Assembly: GCF_037038585.1 (NCBI RefSeq)
Contig: NC_092520.1
Coordinates: 12,717,001-12,781,000 of the forward strand
Length of the DNA: 64,000 bases
Direction of reading: 5' to 3'
Origin: Patagioenas fasciata
Lineage: Eukaryota; Chordata; Aves; Columbiformes; Columbidae
Part shown: piece after piece, positions 1-14,700 of the stretch
Layout: each line of letters begins with the position of its first letter
Position numbering within the stretch: position 1 is the stretch's first letter
Position numbers and translations under genes: made by a program
The notes under the pieces: model-generated
The model's database searches: none
Seen by the model: the letters and a program-made list of their open reading frames with translations, nothing else
Told to the model about the DNA's origin: nothing

Positions 1-265
1 CCTCTTTGAGCTAGGCTGCTGTAAGCATCATTGACTTTGACGGTGTGTGCTCGACTTGCCAAGAGAGACCGTAGCTGTGGGCCATCTGTTCCAGAAACTG
101 CTTTAGCTTCATTGCCTCGGGCTGAAATCTCACAGACATCAAACAGTGGTACAGAGTGGCTTCTGTAAACTTAGGAGATAGAACATACAGTTTAAGGTTG
201 TTGCTTTAATAGTTTTCTGTGAGTTATTTGTATATGTGTACTTAAAATTATCTCATTTTTATTAG
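1..265 (+). other. CEP295 intron, 5' edge of window
   Basis: Sequence upstream of the first readable CEP295 exon. It ends in a T-rich tract and AG at 264-265. A short open stretch near 89-146 is discussed under rejected items. Nothing else is recognised here. Confidence 0.6.
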
Positions 266-3200
266 ACTGGAGATGTTACTGTATCAGAAACCAGGAGTAC
301 TAGAGAAGACAGCCGTTTACAGAGGATTCGTAATTATCAACAGTACCTTCTACAGCAAAATAGGTAAATTCCTTTATGAAATGGGAGTCTGAGTTGCCTG
401 TTTCAAAATAATTTCAATTGCTTTGATTATTGAAATTGATGTTTATCTTTGAACTACTGTAGAAAGATTCATGTTTTCCTTCTGTTAAGGCTGCTCAGAC
501 AGATCATTGATGAAGAAACTAGACATCTTCTACAGGAGTATCAGAATAAATTGAAGCAAAGATACTCGTCTACTTCTGCAACACCTCTGAGCTCTGTGGA
601 AACAAAATCAATTAATTTAAAGCCTGTCTCAGAACCACTTATACAGAGGCAAGGAGTGCAACCAACACAGTACCAGTTGTCTGAACGGGTTCAGGGACAA
701 GAGTATGCACAGTCACTACCCATGTTTTCAGGAACATTACGTACATTGGAAAAAACATCCTCACAGAAACATGAAGAACAAATACGTAACGTTTGTCCTG
801 GCAAACATGTGCAGATTTTAGAAAAATCAAAATTGAAGCGTGGAGAGTTTCGTTTGCCATGTGGCTGTCCTTCACAGGAACAAGTGGGAATGTTGGAAAC
901 CTCCAATAGTTATGTCAGGGAACCATCTCAGTCCCAGCTGCCGTCCGGTTTAGTCATAAAAGATGTCACTGCAGTAAGAACACAACTGGAAACACGAGCG
1001 CAGCATGTTACATTTGTTTTGCCTGCAGAAGATTCCTTTGAGCCTTCAGAAACAGTGCACTGTGAAGAGTCATCTCAGAATATGTCTAACCACCAAACAG
1101 AGGCAGAAACTGGAGAAGAGCCTCCACTTAAGACACCCCTTATGCCATCGACAAAGGAATCTCCTCTAGTTCAGGTAGCCCCAGTAGATTCTTTGGCATA
1201 TCAGCAGGGATCTGCAGGGAGCACCATCAAAACAAGCCTTGAACAACCTCTCAGTCTTTCTCAACCTGTGACTTTATCTCATGAAGAATCTAAAGCCCAA
1301 GGTGTTGAAGAATTCTCATTATCAAAAACTGGAGATGCAGCTTTGTTAAACTATTCTGGTATACTGAATTTAAGGGACAGAGTGTTGGCCTCATCAGAAA
1401 GCATCAAAGCTCAGCAAGAGTATTTGAAAGAATTGCAGGAGCAGCTTGATGCACATAGAGAAACTCTTCTTTCTAGGCAGAAAATACAAGAACAACTGCT
1501 TTTAGAGAAGCAAGATAAATTGAAGGAACAGATGCAGAGACAGCAAGAGGCTTTGAAAAAATTTCTGAACAAGCAGGTAAGTTTTATAAATGCTTTGCAT
1601 GGGGACTCATCTAGTAGGTGAGTCAAACTTAGGAGTGAATGCCACCAATTAGTGAAGTATCCCATGGAGTGTTGGTAGTTTTAGGTGATTTACCATGATG
1701 AAAATTTTCATTAGGATTTGTGATTTGTAATCAGTAGTTCTTCTCTGTAAGCCTCAAGAGCACTGTTTTGTTCAGTCTAACAGAAGTAGCATGGACCTCT
1801 GTGCTTGGTCTCTGAACATAATGCCTATTGAAATAGTTATATTGTCTGAAATATCTGCAGGTATAGTTGTCTTCAGCTCTAGAAATGTGCATGTGTAAAA
1901 TGGCTCTTCTATAAAAAATACTTCAGCAGTACCTCAAAGGATATTCTAAGCATTTTGAATAGATTATTTTTTAAAGTTTGTCTTTTTATGTGTACGTGTT
2001 AGGAAATTGGTTTGGCAGCTGCACTCTTGACTTGTAATTTTGCTTGGGTTTGAATAGCAGAAGAAAAATGAAAGTTTACTTTTGAGTTTCTGAAGAATCT
2101 CCTTTTGCCCTTTAAAAAAAAACCAAAACAAAACCAAACCAAAACTCGTCTTAGAAAAACAACTGTTGTCTGAGTCCAACAGCTAAAATTCCTGAATTCA
2201 AGAGCTGGAAAACTAAAAGCAGACCTTTCAGGAATAGTTCCTGTTAAAAATACTGAGTGTTCTGATGAGATTTAATAAAGACCTTGAAAATGTAAATAAT
2301 TATATTTTAGCACATTAGTTTTATAGAGCTAAATAAAATACATATCTATCCAGATGTTTTTGGAAGCTAAGCAAGTCGGTCCAATATCTTGCATATTTGA
2401 ACTGCTTCTGCAGAGTGCTCAGTATTGTCCTGCATGGAATACACACACAAGAAAATGCTAGTTTGATAAATGAGCTTAAATATAATATTATATAGAGTTG
2501 TTTCCCCCTTCCCTCTAAGGTGAGACGTAACTGCACAAATGAAGAAAAGACAGAGGCACGAAAGCCTGACTGGATTAATAGGACTGACTTTTTCCAAGTA
2601 TCAGAAAACTACCAGCAAGAGAATTGTGGCAGGAGTAAATTTCACAGAAGTGAAATGACTTCACGGTGCATCGGTCCAGCTGAGCAAACTGGTAAGGCTC
2701 TGTAGTATTTTCCATTATTTTTATCTTTTTGTTGCTGAGATGGAGTTCTCTTCCACCTCCCCAAGTTAACTTTATATATATGTATATATATATATATATA
2801 TATACGCACACACATACATGTATATATATATGTAATTTAAATATGCAAAACTTTGTTTTCCAGAACAGTCGGAGAATGTTCTTTGGCGAGAACGAAGATG
2901 GAGATCTTCCAAACCACCTGTGACAAAAGTCAAGTTAGGGCTTGATTTGGAACAACATGAGCTTAGTGTTATACCAGAGGTAGACACATCAAAGAGCTTC
3001 AATGTTTCTTTTGCAGGTAAAGTATATATATATGGTTATAAATATATAATAAATACTGCTGTTCATGAGAACTACAGATTTGAGAAACTAATATTTTCTG
3101 AAGAGTATTTGAGAGTATTGATTATGAAATAATATCTGATACTGTTCCCTTTTATAAGGTATAATTTATAGACTAGCAAATTGACTTATAGTTGAGACAA

Positions 3201-6200
3201 GCTTATCCCATCAGTGTTTGACTAGAAAAATATAATTGAAACAAAAATTCACCAAGAAAAGAAAATTCACTGTAATTCCGTGACTTAAGTTCCCTGTTGA
3301 TTTTTCTGTTGGGCAGGGTCTGTGTTAGTAGACAATTGTACAGGAATTGTAAAGAGCATCATTGGGAGCTGATGGAAGGTGTTTACAGGTTTAGGTTTTG
3401 AGCATACCAAGAAAATGAGTGTCAAATCTTTTAAATATGGATTTAGTATAAAGTTTCTACAGAAATTTTTAGACCATATGTTTCGTTTTTTTCAATTACT
3501 TAACACTCTTTGTAAAGAATTCTGATGTTCATCTCGATTCATCTCGAGCAAAATAATGAAGTCATTAAATACTTAATTCAAACAGTTGATATGGGACATT
3601 TTTTAATAAAAGAAAAGTAATTAATGTGGGTGTTTGGTTTTGCAGCCGTGCCAGGTGGGAACCTGGTTTGAGCAGACCACGGGTGTGCCTGATTCAGTAC
3701 CCAGTGAATCCTGGGATTCACACTGTACCTTGAATTCACACTGTTAAAAGAGAACCCTGGAGTGGTGACATGCTGCTAATATCAATGTCCTCTGAAAGAT
3801 GAGTGTGTATAAGAAATTACTTAAAAATACAGTTGAGATTAAAAAACAGAAGGCTGGGTGTTATCCTTAGCTCAAAGACACAACTTTGAGAGAATTGTCT
3901 GTTATGACAGAAGTAAAAATATGCAATTGTAGAATCATAGAATTGTTTGGGTTGGAAAAGACCTTTGAGATTATTGAGTTCAACCGTTAATGTAACACTG
4001 CCAAGTGCACAACTAAACCATGTCCCTAAGAACCTCATCTACATGTATTTATTAGATACCTCCAGGGATGGTGACTCCACTGCTTCCCTGGGCAGCCTGT
4101 TCCAATGCCTGACAACCCCTTCCTGGAATAAATTTTTCCTGATATCAAATCTAAACCTCCTCTGGCACAACTTGAGGCCATTTCCTCTTGTCCTATCACT
4201 TGCTACTCAGGAGAAGAGACCAGCACCCTCCATGCTACAACCTCCTTTCAGGCAGTTGCAGACAGCGATAAGGTCTCCCCTCAGCCTCCTTTTCTCCAGG
4301 CTGAACAGCCCCAGCTCCCTCAGCCACTCCTCATCACACTTGTGCTCCAGACCCCTCACCAGCCTCGTTGCCCTTCTCTGAACTCGGTCCAGCACCTCAG
4401 TGTCTGTCTTGCAGTAGGGGCCCAAAAGTGAACAGATGATTTGAGGTGGATGTAATGTAAGAATTACTTTAATTCTGCTCTTTTCTGTTCATCTGTGAAG
4501 AGCTTTTGTTAGAGATCACACCTTCGAGGATGGGCTGTGTCTGTATGTCACGAAGTCTGATCCATAAATTAAACCAAACCATTTTCCTTATAAACTTCCC
4601 CCCCCACCCCGCCCTGTTTTTCTTCTAACATGGTTTGTAAATGTTCAAAATAATTGTGTTACAAGATTGTTGAAGCCTGCTAAGCATGTTATGGGTAGCC
4701 TGACTGCCTTATAAAAGGATAAAGGTGATTAGTCTTAAGTAAACAAAGCAAGTGGATTATTAAGAAGTTTTTCTAGAGATTGGGCTAACAAGTGATTGTC
4801 AAGGTTTTTAATTCCTACGGTTTTTCCCTGCCTGTACAAGTTTAGCATTTCTCTCTGGTCTTGGAATAATGTTAACTAAAAGGCTCCAGTACTTTCAGTT
4901 ACAACGCACTTGCTTCTCTTCAAATTTCCTGCAGACTGAAATGCAGTTTATTGTTACTATCACTGAGAAATGCTGTGCTGGACTTGCTGAGAGCTGTTAA
5001 ACAAAGTTTGTGAAACGTTGACTAAAGTAATTTGAAACTTATTACAAGATAACAGCATCTCTTGGTCTGGTACAGTTTTTAGTAGCCACCTAAAATAAAT
5101 ATATTACTAGAACTGCAAAGGAATTTCCAGCAACTTTGCTGGCTCGTATGTGCATCTTTATGTGCAATATGCAATGTGCTTCTCCTGGGTTTGCTAGAAA
5201 TGTCACCACTGCCCCACATCTTAAGATAACTTTTCATTTAGTTTATGTTGAGACATCCTTTTCAATTCAATCAGGATTTACTAGAAATAAATTGTTTTGA
5301 ATACCTACATATAAGCTCATTTTCTTTCAACTGCTTCATTTAATTCTCAGAATACAGTTTTTGAAATATACCTATATTTAAATTATCACTAAAGGATTTT
5401 GTATTTTTAAACAATATTTGAAGAAAAGTCTTGTATTTTTCTAACTAAATTATAAAATCATTTCTAGATCAGACATTAACCAATTAATATGAAATATCTT
5501 AGTGTAGTGCTTTTTACATTAGTGAGTATTATATATGAACAGTGAAATGATTTATATAAGAGGATTAGAAAACTTCATGTGAACATCTCTATTTATTAAA
5601 GAAAGCAAAGCTTTCTGTGATTATGTTTTTTAAGAGGATTGTCCTTCTGAGCAGTTCAACTGCCAAAACTGTCAGCAGTATCTTTGTAACAGGAAGGCTG
5701 TGCAGCACTATTATTTTGGACAGAGGAGAGAAGAATAAGAAACCCTCCTTTATGAGACACCAAAGGATAAAGGATATTAATGTAACAAAGTCATGAGATA
5801 TGAGCATGTTGTATTTTTAATTAAATAATTTGGTTTATAGCATGAAATTGCTACTGTTCATTCCTTATATTAATATCACAAGAACAGTGCAGGTTATTAC
5901 AGTATTATAATGAAAAACTTGTAGCATAGCTCTCCGTAGAATTTATATACAAGAGAGTATTAAATGCTTCAGTCTCATCTCATATGTATCCTAAATTACT
6001 ACCTGTCACACTGGTATTTTGTAGAAAGTACAATCATTTATTTCAGAAAAATAATCTTGATGTAAAGGTACCAGGAAATGGAGAATTCTTCAGTAGTTTG
6101 TTCCAGCATTATATTTTTTACCAAATTATGAAATAAATGGTTTATTTCCAATTTCTAAATGTCTGACAGACATTTCTAGCCACTGCTTCTTATTACTTTC

Positions 6201-8685
6201 TTTGAGTTTAGAAATCTTTTGGATTGTGCATTTCTTTTTCCTCCTATGGAGATATTTAAATACCAAGAGATGATATGATTGCAGGTTTCATGCTGGTTCA
6301 AGGAATTTTCTTCAAGGCCTCACTCATTTTCAGGATGCTCTGTTTCCTATACGCTGCTCCAAAGAAAAAGAGTAGAAATTCTGCTGTGTCTCACAACTGC
6401 CACATCCAGCCAAGGAGCTTGTTGCCACCTTGGTCTCACCTTGTTCTACTCAAACCTTAAAAGTTATCTTTCCTGTCAACCCGAAGATCTTTGTCACATA
6501 CATATAGAAAAGGGATTGGAAACCAGTGTTCTGTGCTCTTAGATTTACAGTTTTATCTATATTGAAGCAGAGTTAACAGACCCAGCTCTGCAGGAGTCCG
6601 AAGTATTGTGTTTCTCTGCCATTCTTCCACCCTTCATATTATTTGCAAATTCTATTGCAAACGGTTCCATTCGGTTACCAATCAAAAGGTCATAAATGAT
6701 CAGGATCAAGCCTGCTAGAGCTTTCTGGAGAATTTGTGAGTGAAGAGGAAAGCAGCCATTTGAGAATTTCTTTACCATTTATTTTGAGATCAGTCAGCAT
6801 TTAATGTAATAACATAGCTTCTTTTAACCCAGATAAATATATTTTCGATCTATTTCCTTTCATGTCTTTTACTTTCTCCTAGAAGACTACTGGATGATAG
6901 CGGCTATAGAAAACCTTAGATTATTTTGTTTTATTTTCCCTTCCCTGAAATGAGTTTCTAAATGTTTTGTATGGATTCAGATACATAAATATCACATCAT
7001 ATAGATACTTTACTGATGTTGCCTCACTGGTAAATCTCTTCCCCCCTTTTTTGTATAGTAGAATAAATGGAACAACTGTACTCCATCTCCCAGTGAGACA
7101 CTGAGTTTCAATTTATACAGGTTACAAACTAGTGTGAGGATTCACAAAATGTTACGGTATCTGCCGAAGTATAGAGACTTAGAAATGCTGGGGGTTTGAA
7201 ATGTCTCTGTCACCAGCAGCCCTTGTAGAATCAGGAGAAAACACACTCACTGAACTTGTATTGTTTAATTTCAGCTTGATATTGAGTACTTCTTTCTTGA
7301 AAATTATTACTGGAAATAAGAATAGTTATTTTAGAATAGTTTGTTTGGCAATTAATTTACAATCTTAGAATTGTCAAACTTGGAAGGTGCTTGTCAGCGC
7401 TGAATACAGCAATCACATTTTTCTAGTGCTGCTGTAGTGGTGGTGCTTTTGTATAGATACTGATCTTACTTATTTTTATGTGTAAGAGCATTATGGCAAA
7501 GGCAATTCAGTTCTGTGGTAGTAGTCAGGCTATGATTAATTAATAATTAATTAATAATTAATTCATTGATTCTGATTTTTCTCACCTCCTTTGTCCTGGT
7601 TTGCCGCCTTGCCTTAAACCTTGACACCTTATTACAGAATGTCTGTTTTTCTTTGTAATCATTGTAATAGTAGAGGACAAAAGATTCCTCCCACCCCAAT
7701 TAAATGGTTGTAGTAACTCTAGCAAAGCCATGTTTCATTCTGCAAAGCCAAAGCAGGACTTTCTAGCTTCTGCTTGCTCTGCAGAGAGCTGTTATGCTAG
7801 TTAAGACATTTTACGAAGGCTGGTCAAGGAGAACTGCTGGTTACCGATTAAATTGGTGGTACAGTGGAGCAGAAATTGTGTTGCAGGTGAGAAGAAAGTG
7901 GTAAAGATGTGCAAATTGCTGCCCTAGTAGTGAGAACAGGAGCAGCAGACTATTGCTGCCATCTGGTGCTCAAAAAAAATTGCAAACCATGAACTGTAAT
8001 AGAAAGTTGTTTTCTATTCCTTATTGCTTCTGTTACATTTGTGTTCAGCCCAGTCCCAGGATTCTCACGTGGTTCAAGATTCACCAGTTCTTGCTGCTGA
8101 AATTGAAGAGGGAGTTACAACGCGTTCTGGACCATCATCCAAGCTCAATAATACGGTTAGTCATCTCAAAATAACCGTATAACTTCACTTAACTCTTTAT
8201 TTTGTGAAGAAATCTTTCTATCCCATATTGGGGGGCTAAGACTGGTTGCAGTACTTTAGAGGCAACAGTACAACTAACATGAAGTAAAGAGAGGTTATCT
8301 CTGCAATGGAACTACTGGCTGTATTCCCGTTCCTACAGCGCAGGACTCTGCTGCTCCTCTTTGCTGCCAGGATGCCTGTGAACAGTTTAATTTGGAGCTT
8401 GAGAAGAAATGTTCACATCTAATTCTTCAAAATTTGGAAGTACAAGAACCCTCATTCTATGTTTTGTGACTTTCTAGAGCATACCTCACATTTTGCAAGT
8501 ACATACCTCACATTTTGCAAGTACATGTAAAATTCCTGAGTTTTTCATGTATTCCATATATGTCCCTCTGAGATCCACAATTAGTAGAAGTGGGTCTGTG
8601 ATGAGAAATAGCCAAATCTGACCACCAGAAGATAAGATAATCTTCCAGGTGTCATGATTTGTATGCAGTTCTGAGAGGCTTCATA

Positions 8686-8727
<42 letters not shown>

Positions 8728-11700
8728 GGGGGGTGATGTGTCTGGGCTGTTGGGTGTGAGTGTTCTGTACTGAGCAATGATGAATCTGTATTTGCCTGAC
8801 TGTGCAAACACATGAAGGCTTCTACACTTGAACTGAGCTCAGAGTAAAATGTGTGGTTGTAAAGCTTTAATTATGGACTTCCAGATACATGGTAACAGGT
8901 GTGTTATTTCATCCTAGGAAGCACTTTCCGAAGTGGAATCCATGACCTTAGGTTCAGAGGCTTTCACGCAAGGAAAACCCTGTGACTTATCTTCAACAAT
9001 TTCCACTGGAAGCCTTTTGACTAGTGAAACACTGGATGTAAGCCCTGGTGATACTGGTAGGTGTTTGATTTTTGTTGTTGCTCTTGTGAAAGGAAAATTG
9101 GGTATTCTCTTTATCGCAGAATGGGTCTAACTCACTGGACATTGGCTAATGTGGAACCTCACTTAAGAATGACTAATATGTCTTAGAGTTGATTGTAACC
9201 AAAATATCTCATTATGGGCTCATGATGTTTTTACTTTTATAATAATTAAACCTTATAATCTGTCAGCTTTGGACAAGGCTATTTTGAATTCTATTAAGCA
9301 ACTCGAACACTTGCAGTTTTTTCAAGTGGCAAATTAAAAAAATTATCCCCAAATGATAAATTGATACATATCGTAGATAGTTATAGAGCTGTGATTGTTG
9401 TCTTGCTGTTAAGAGAATTGTTCCAATACATGCTTGTCATAGTATTTCTTAATAACATATTTGCAAAAATGTTATTTGAATGCCATATTGAGTTTTAATA
9501 GTTTTCTGGAAAATATCTGTTCATATCATTTTTTACTTGCAGTCAACCTCTTGATTTTAATTACCTTTTCTTAAAACCAAAAATAATTCCTTTATAATAA
9601 ATATGTAGTTGCTTCTCTTTATACTGACATTTTCACTTGTGAACATGGGAAATGAGTTTGAAAGTGATTAGATAGTGACCTGTGGATTTATATACTATAA
9701 GACTCAATATTGTGTTAATCTGACACATCTGATCTTGTAAACAACCACATGTATATGAGTTAGTCCATATTTATAAATCAATTTTTGAAGACTACAGTTT
9801 TTGAGCCACTGAAATCTCAGGCTTTATTTTAGCCCTAATGTTCTAAACTGCTAAGTGGTATTTGGAGTAATAAATTTCATAACACACGTGACAAATCTGT
9901 GTTTTATTGACATAAGAAAGCTAAGGCAAATTCTAAGATTGATAGTAGCTTTTCTAATTCTTTTTTAGTTGTGGAAGAAAATTATCAAGGGTTTTGGTTA
10001 CTCAGCTACACAAATAAGTTTTTCAAGTCTAGTTTTATCTTCACTATACACTTGGTGCTTAGTAATGACTTTTTCTGATGGCTTTGTGCGATTCTGCTGC
10101 AAACATATAGACAAAGAGGGGTTTGTGCACTAACTAGGAACCCCATTTTGGTTTCCTGGAGTCCCTCAGATTCCTTGTCTTAGTATTAGGCAATTTCTTT
10201 TTAAGCATGAATGAAACTATTGCCCAATGTCATAAAGAAATTCAAGGGATAAGGATTATCCCACATTAAAGGATTGTCAAAATTATATGTGATATGAAGG
10301 GAAAATATGTTAGCTAGTATAAAGTAACAGTGTGTATTCTTTACTGATGTTATTGGTTTAGTCTTTCCTAAGTCTACATACCCTAGAAGTGCTGAGCTGT
10401 ACTAACTGCTACCTAATTAGATATTATCAGCTTGTATTTGTGTAAATTTGTGGTGCAGTTTGTGGGAGCATTGACAGGAGACAATCAAAGAAACAAAACC
10501 CCAGAGCTCTTTACAAATATTTCAGGATATTGAGCAGTCTCTTTTCAGATGATTTCATGTAAGTGGTTTGTATGCAAAACTGTGAACATTTAGCTTACTG
10601 TTTCAGGATTGTCTTCTGATAGTATGGAAGATGGAATTTTGAGAGAAACAGCAAGACACCCTTGGAACTCCTCGTTGCCTTTTACTGTGCGGCAGAGGCA
10701 AGAGAATTTGTCTGGGGCATCTGGAACTCGGTTGCGTGACGGAGAGATGTATCATTATAAAGGAAATCAGAGACAGCAGGGGCTGGGGAAATGTACTGGA
10801 GACTTGGACTCTGGCTCAGAGGACAATACATGTCTTCAAGGTATTTGCCATTAGGGAATTTTTGTGCTGCGCTCTCATCACAGAATGAGGAGGAGCTTAT
10901 TTGATGTTATGTATTAGTTTATATTATTTGGATTCAGCTTATGTTTTAAAGTCAGTAAGAATTCTACATGTGAGAACTTTGCTTTGATGTTCTTCATGCT
11001 TTGCTTTATGTAAATGTCCACATAACATAGTGTAGTGCAAAAAAACCCCAAAACAGCCTGATTGGGTATCTACCTGATCATAGTCTAGTTCTGTGCACCT
11101 TCCTGCTACCACAGCCCGGCTGTTTGTTATCTGTGCCAATTTTATCACTTATTTATGTACAACTCTTGCTTTGGGAAGATAGAGTCAGTAATATTTAATA
11201 CTTTGTTATTCACGCAGGGTCACATGTTGAGGAAACACTGATTACCAGACTGGTGGGAGTTCTGTGCTTTCTAGAAAAATGTAATGATTCATGAAAATAA
11301 GAACATCTATATTAGCTGTCATGAAGATAGCACTAGTATTTTAATTTGAACTGCTTCCTCCTGGACTATTTGAAAACCTAGAATCAGAGAATTAATGTAG
11401 ACCATTTATGTGATCTAAATTCTCTTTCCTGCTCACAGTAGAGCTACCTTAGACCGGGTTGCTTAAGGCCCTGTCCAGGCAACTTCTTAATATCTCCAAG
11501 GACAGAGGCGATGTTTTAACAACTCTTTTATTTTTTTCTCCTTTTTTTCAATTATATTTAACCAGAATTTCCTGTGTTCCATCTTGCTTCCATTATCTTT
11601 TTATTTCACTGAGCATGTTCAAGCAGACTGACTGCATCTCCTCTGTACGGTCTCTTAGTAGGCAGCACATAGCAGAGATTTCTGTGCTCTTCTCCCACAC

Positions 11701-14700
11701 CCCCAAGCCCTTTCTTAAGATTGAACAAACTTGTGTCTTTGAACATCATGTGCTTCATCTTTCCTTTAATCATCCTTGTAGCTCTTCACTGGAATTGCTT
11801 CACTGTGTCGCTGGGTGTTTTGTACTGGGAAGCCCACAGAACTTCTGATGCAGTCTCACAAGTGCTGAACTGACAGCTTACGGATTTTAGCTTTTCATTT
11901 AAAAAAAAGAAGCGACATTGGCGTAGCACTTCCTTGCTGCTTTTTTGTACTTGCATTGTTTCAGGGTGAAAGAATTGGATATCACAGAGTGGTTTTTTGG
12001 TTTATTTTTTTAATTTTTACAAGCTAGTATTTGTATACTTGCAGAATTCCGTATGTTTTATTTACTGCATATAGAAGCAAGGTGTGATATGTCCATTGTT
12101 TTTTTGAGGGGAGGGTGTTAAGGGGCAGCTGTTTGTTTGTTTTTAAAGTAACTGCTTTTCTTACAGCTCCGGCAGCTGAACTTGGTTTTCCTGAAACACA
12201 GAGACATTTTCTGAACTTGCATCACCAGCTCTTCCAGCCTTTGGAACCAAGTCTTGAATTGGATAGTTCATCATCATCCAGTTCTCAGTACAGGATTTTG
12301 CAGGACAGTAGAGAACTTAGCAAGGTACTACAGAAAATCTCTGATGGAGGAATACTTTGGCTTAAGATTTAAATGTATAATCCCTATACTGTCATCTGTT
12401 AAGAAGAAACACAGTAATAATCTTTGATGTACTTAGAACTGGAAGTAGTTATGCTGATTGTAGCAGAAATGTGATCTAAAAATCAAATGTTACTCCTAAC
12501 TTTTAACCTTCATATTTCTGAGAAAATGAATCTTAAATCAAGATTTTTTTTTTTTTCTGTCACTAGGCTTCAAAACTTTCAACAAAAAGCCAAGACATGT
12601 CTGCATTCGTAGAACTGGGAAACTCCAGTCTGAACGTAGAAAGCAGCAATCTGCTTTCTGCTCTTGAAACAAACAGGCCAAACGTTACAGCAGAAGAGTC
12701 TGTTAAAGAACATTCTACTCTAGGTACGTACAGTGCAGTCAGATCAATGATTTCCCAATCAACCCATTCCCAGCATGTAAACACCAACCCTTGAAGTGGA
12801 TTTGCTGTGTTGAAACTGGGCAAGAACCTTCGCTTATCTATCAGCCCTACTTCGAATGTCTTAACTCTGCTGCTGCTCTCACGCTTTGTCTTCTCCACCA
12901 CACTTAATGAGTAGAACTAAATTTCGTGGAGTTCTTTATTTTCTCAGCAGTTATGACTTTAATACAAAAGCAGGCCTGTATATTCATGTCATTGTAATGG
13001 ATATTGGGTTTCTTATTACTTGTGCACTAATTATGATGCTAGTGAAGAAATATCAACTCTGGTTGAAACTGTCAGCATAAATACTTCTCCAAATATTTGT
13101 TCATGCATATCTGTATTTTTTAAGTGTGAGAAAATTAAGGAAGTTCCATAAATTAATGAAAATTTTTTGAGGTGTAGGGGTTAGAATCTCTCTGATATTA
13201 CTTTTTCTATTATACATTGTGTTTTTCAACAAACCATTGAATTTTCCTTTTCCTTTTCCACTGTTAAGTCACACCAATAGTCATTATGTACTGTATGTTG
13301 AGATATTCAATCTGATTATAGAACTGCTTTATCTACAAAATGAAGGGGGGAAAGAGAAAGGAAGGAATAAACTTTTGTGTTACAATGTAGTAATTAATTT
13401 AGTAGATTAATGCTGCTTTAAGTTAACTGCAGGTCATAGCAGGAAAAGTATTTTTTAATGCTTTGCAGTTGAATTTAAATTAACTTGATATTTCATGTAC
13501 TCTAAACAAAAGGCCCAATCTCAGGTTCCATATGCATCTCGTAGTAGTCTAAATATTTCTGAAGCTCTTATTTACCAAGAATCAGATGTTTCATCATTTT
13601 AACATGCTCCAACAGAAAGCTGGACAGTAACAGGAAACAGCACAATATTTTAAGTAATAGATGTATTTATAATGTAAATGTTCCTGGTCAGTTATCATTG
13701 TTCTTTGCATATATATGTATACACGTATAATTTTTGGAAACACAATTTATCGTTAAAGCTGCAAGCAGCTATTCTGTGTCTATTTTAGTTCTCTTTCCCT
13801 TTAGCTGGCAGATGCTGGTACCAAAAAAAAGTAATAAAAAGTGCCAGAAGAGGTTTACACTTTGAGACTGCCTGTGGTCACAGCAAACAGGATTTAGGAA
13901 ACTCCCTTCTAACTTCAAAACATTCTATTTCTATATTGCTTACAGAAACAATCTTTGTGATTTAAATGTAACTACAAAATCTCCCCATCTCTTAATGTTT
14001 TTGTAATCCTGAACCAATTATTCTATTATTCCTGTGCTTTAAAAGAGGGGGAAAAATAACATAAGCAACAGGCTAAGCAAGTAAAAACTGTTTGGGGTTG
14101 TCAGTTCAAAGCAGATTGATGTGTAAGTCCATCATCTGGAGAATTTTCTAATAGTGGCTGATGTTGCAATGTAATTCCTCCCTCCCCATTAACAGCGATT
14201 TATCAGGAGACAATATTCCTTGTATGTGTAAAGCTAGATATTTTGTATGTGTCTAAGAATGCAAAAAAATCTTTATAGAAACCCTTAAAGGTTTATGTGA
14301 TGTATTTCTGTGTGTATAAAAAGCCTATTGATAGCATGATGCTGGAGTTTGTGTAACCGATTTTATCAAACTTAGGGCAGAGGCATATTAAAAAACAAAA
14401 ATTAAACAACCCTGTTGTTTGGCTGAAATGCTTCTCCAGTAGCCTCTTCTGGGAAAGAAATCTTGATGTGTATGTGTAGATCCAAAGGGAAAGATAATTT
14501 AGAGTGCAATAGTGTAGCTTACGTGAACAGCAAGCATTGTTCCAATTCAGATGTTTCCTTCTACTTGAGTTTATGCCCAATGTAATGGTGGTTTAGATTG
14601 TTTCCTTTCTTGTTTAGAGACTTTGTCCCAAAAGGTGACTCAAAGGGCTTCCATTGACAGAATATAAATTGTAAAATTCATTGACTTACAGTGTAGTTAT

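Noticed and set aside
89-146. Possible extra CEP295 exon at the left edge
   Set aside because: It has an acceptor-like site and an open frame, but no donor there gives the phase needed to join the exon at 266.
3947-4381. 144-codon open frame
   Set aside because: Lies entirely inside a reversed CR1 fragment and has no gene-like features.
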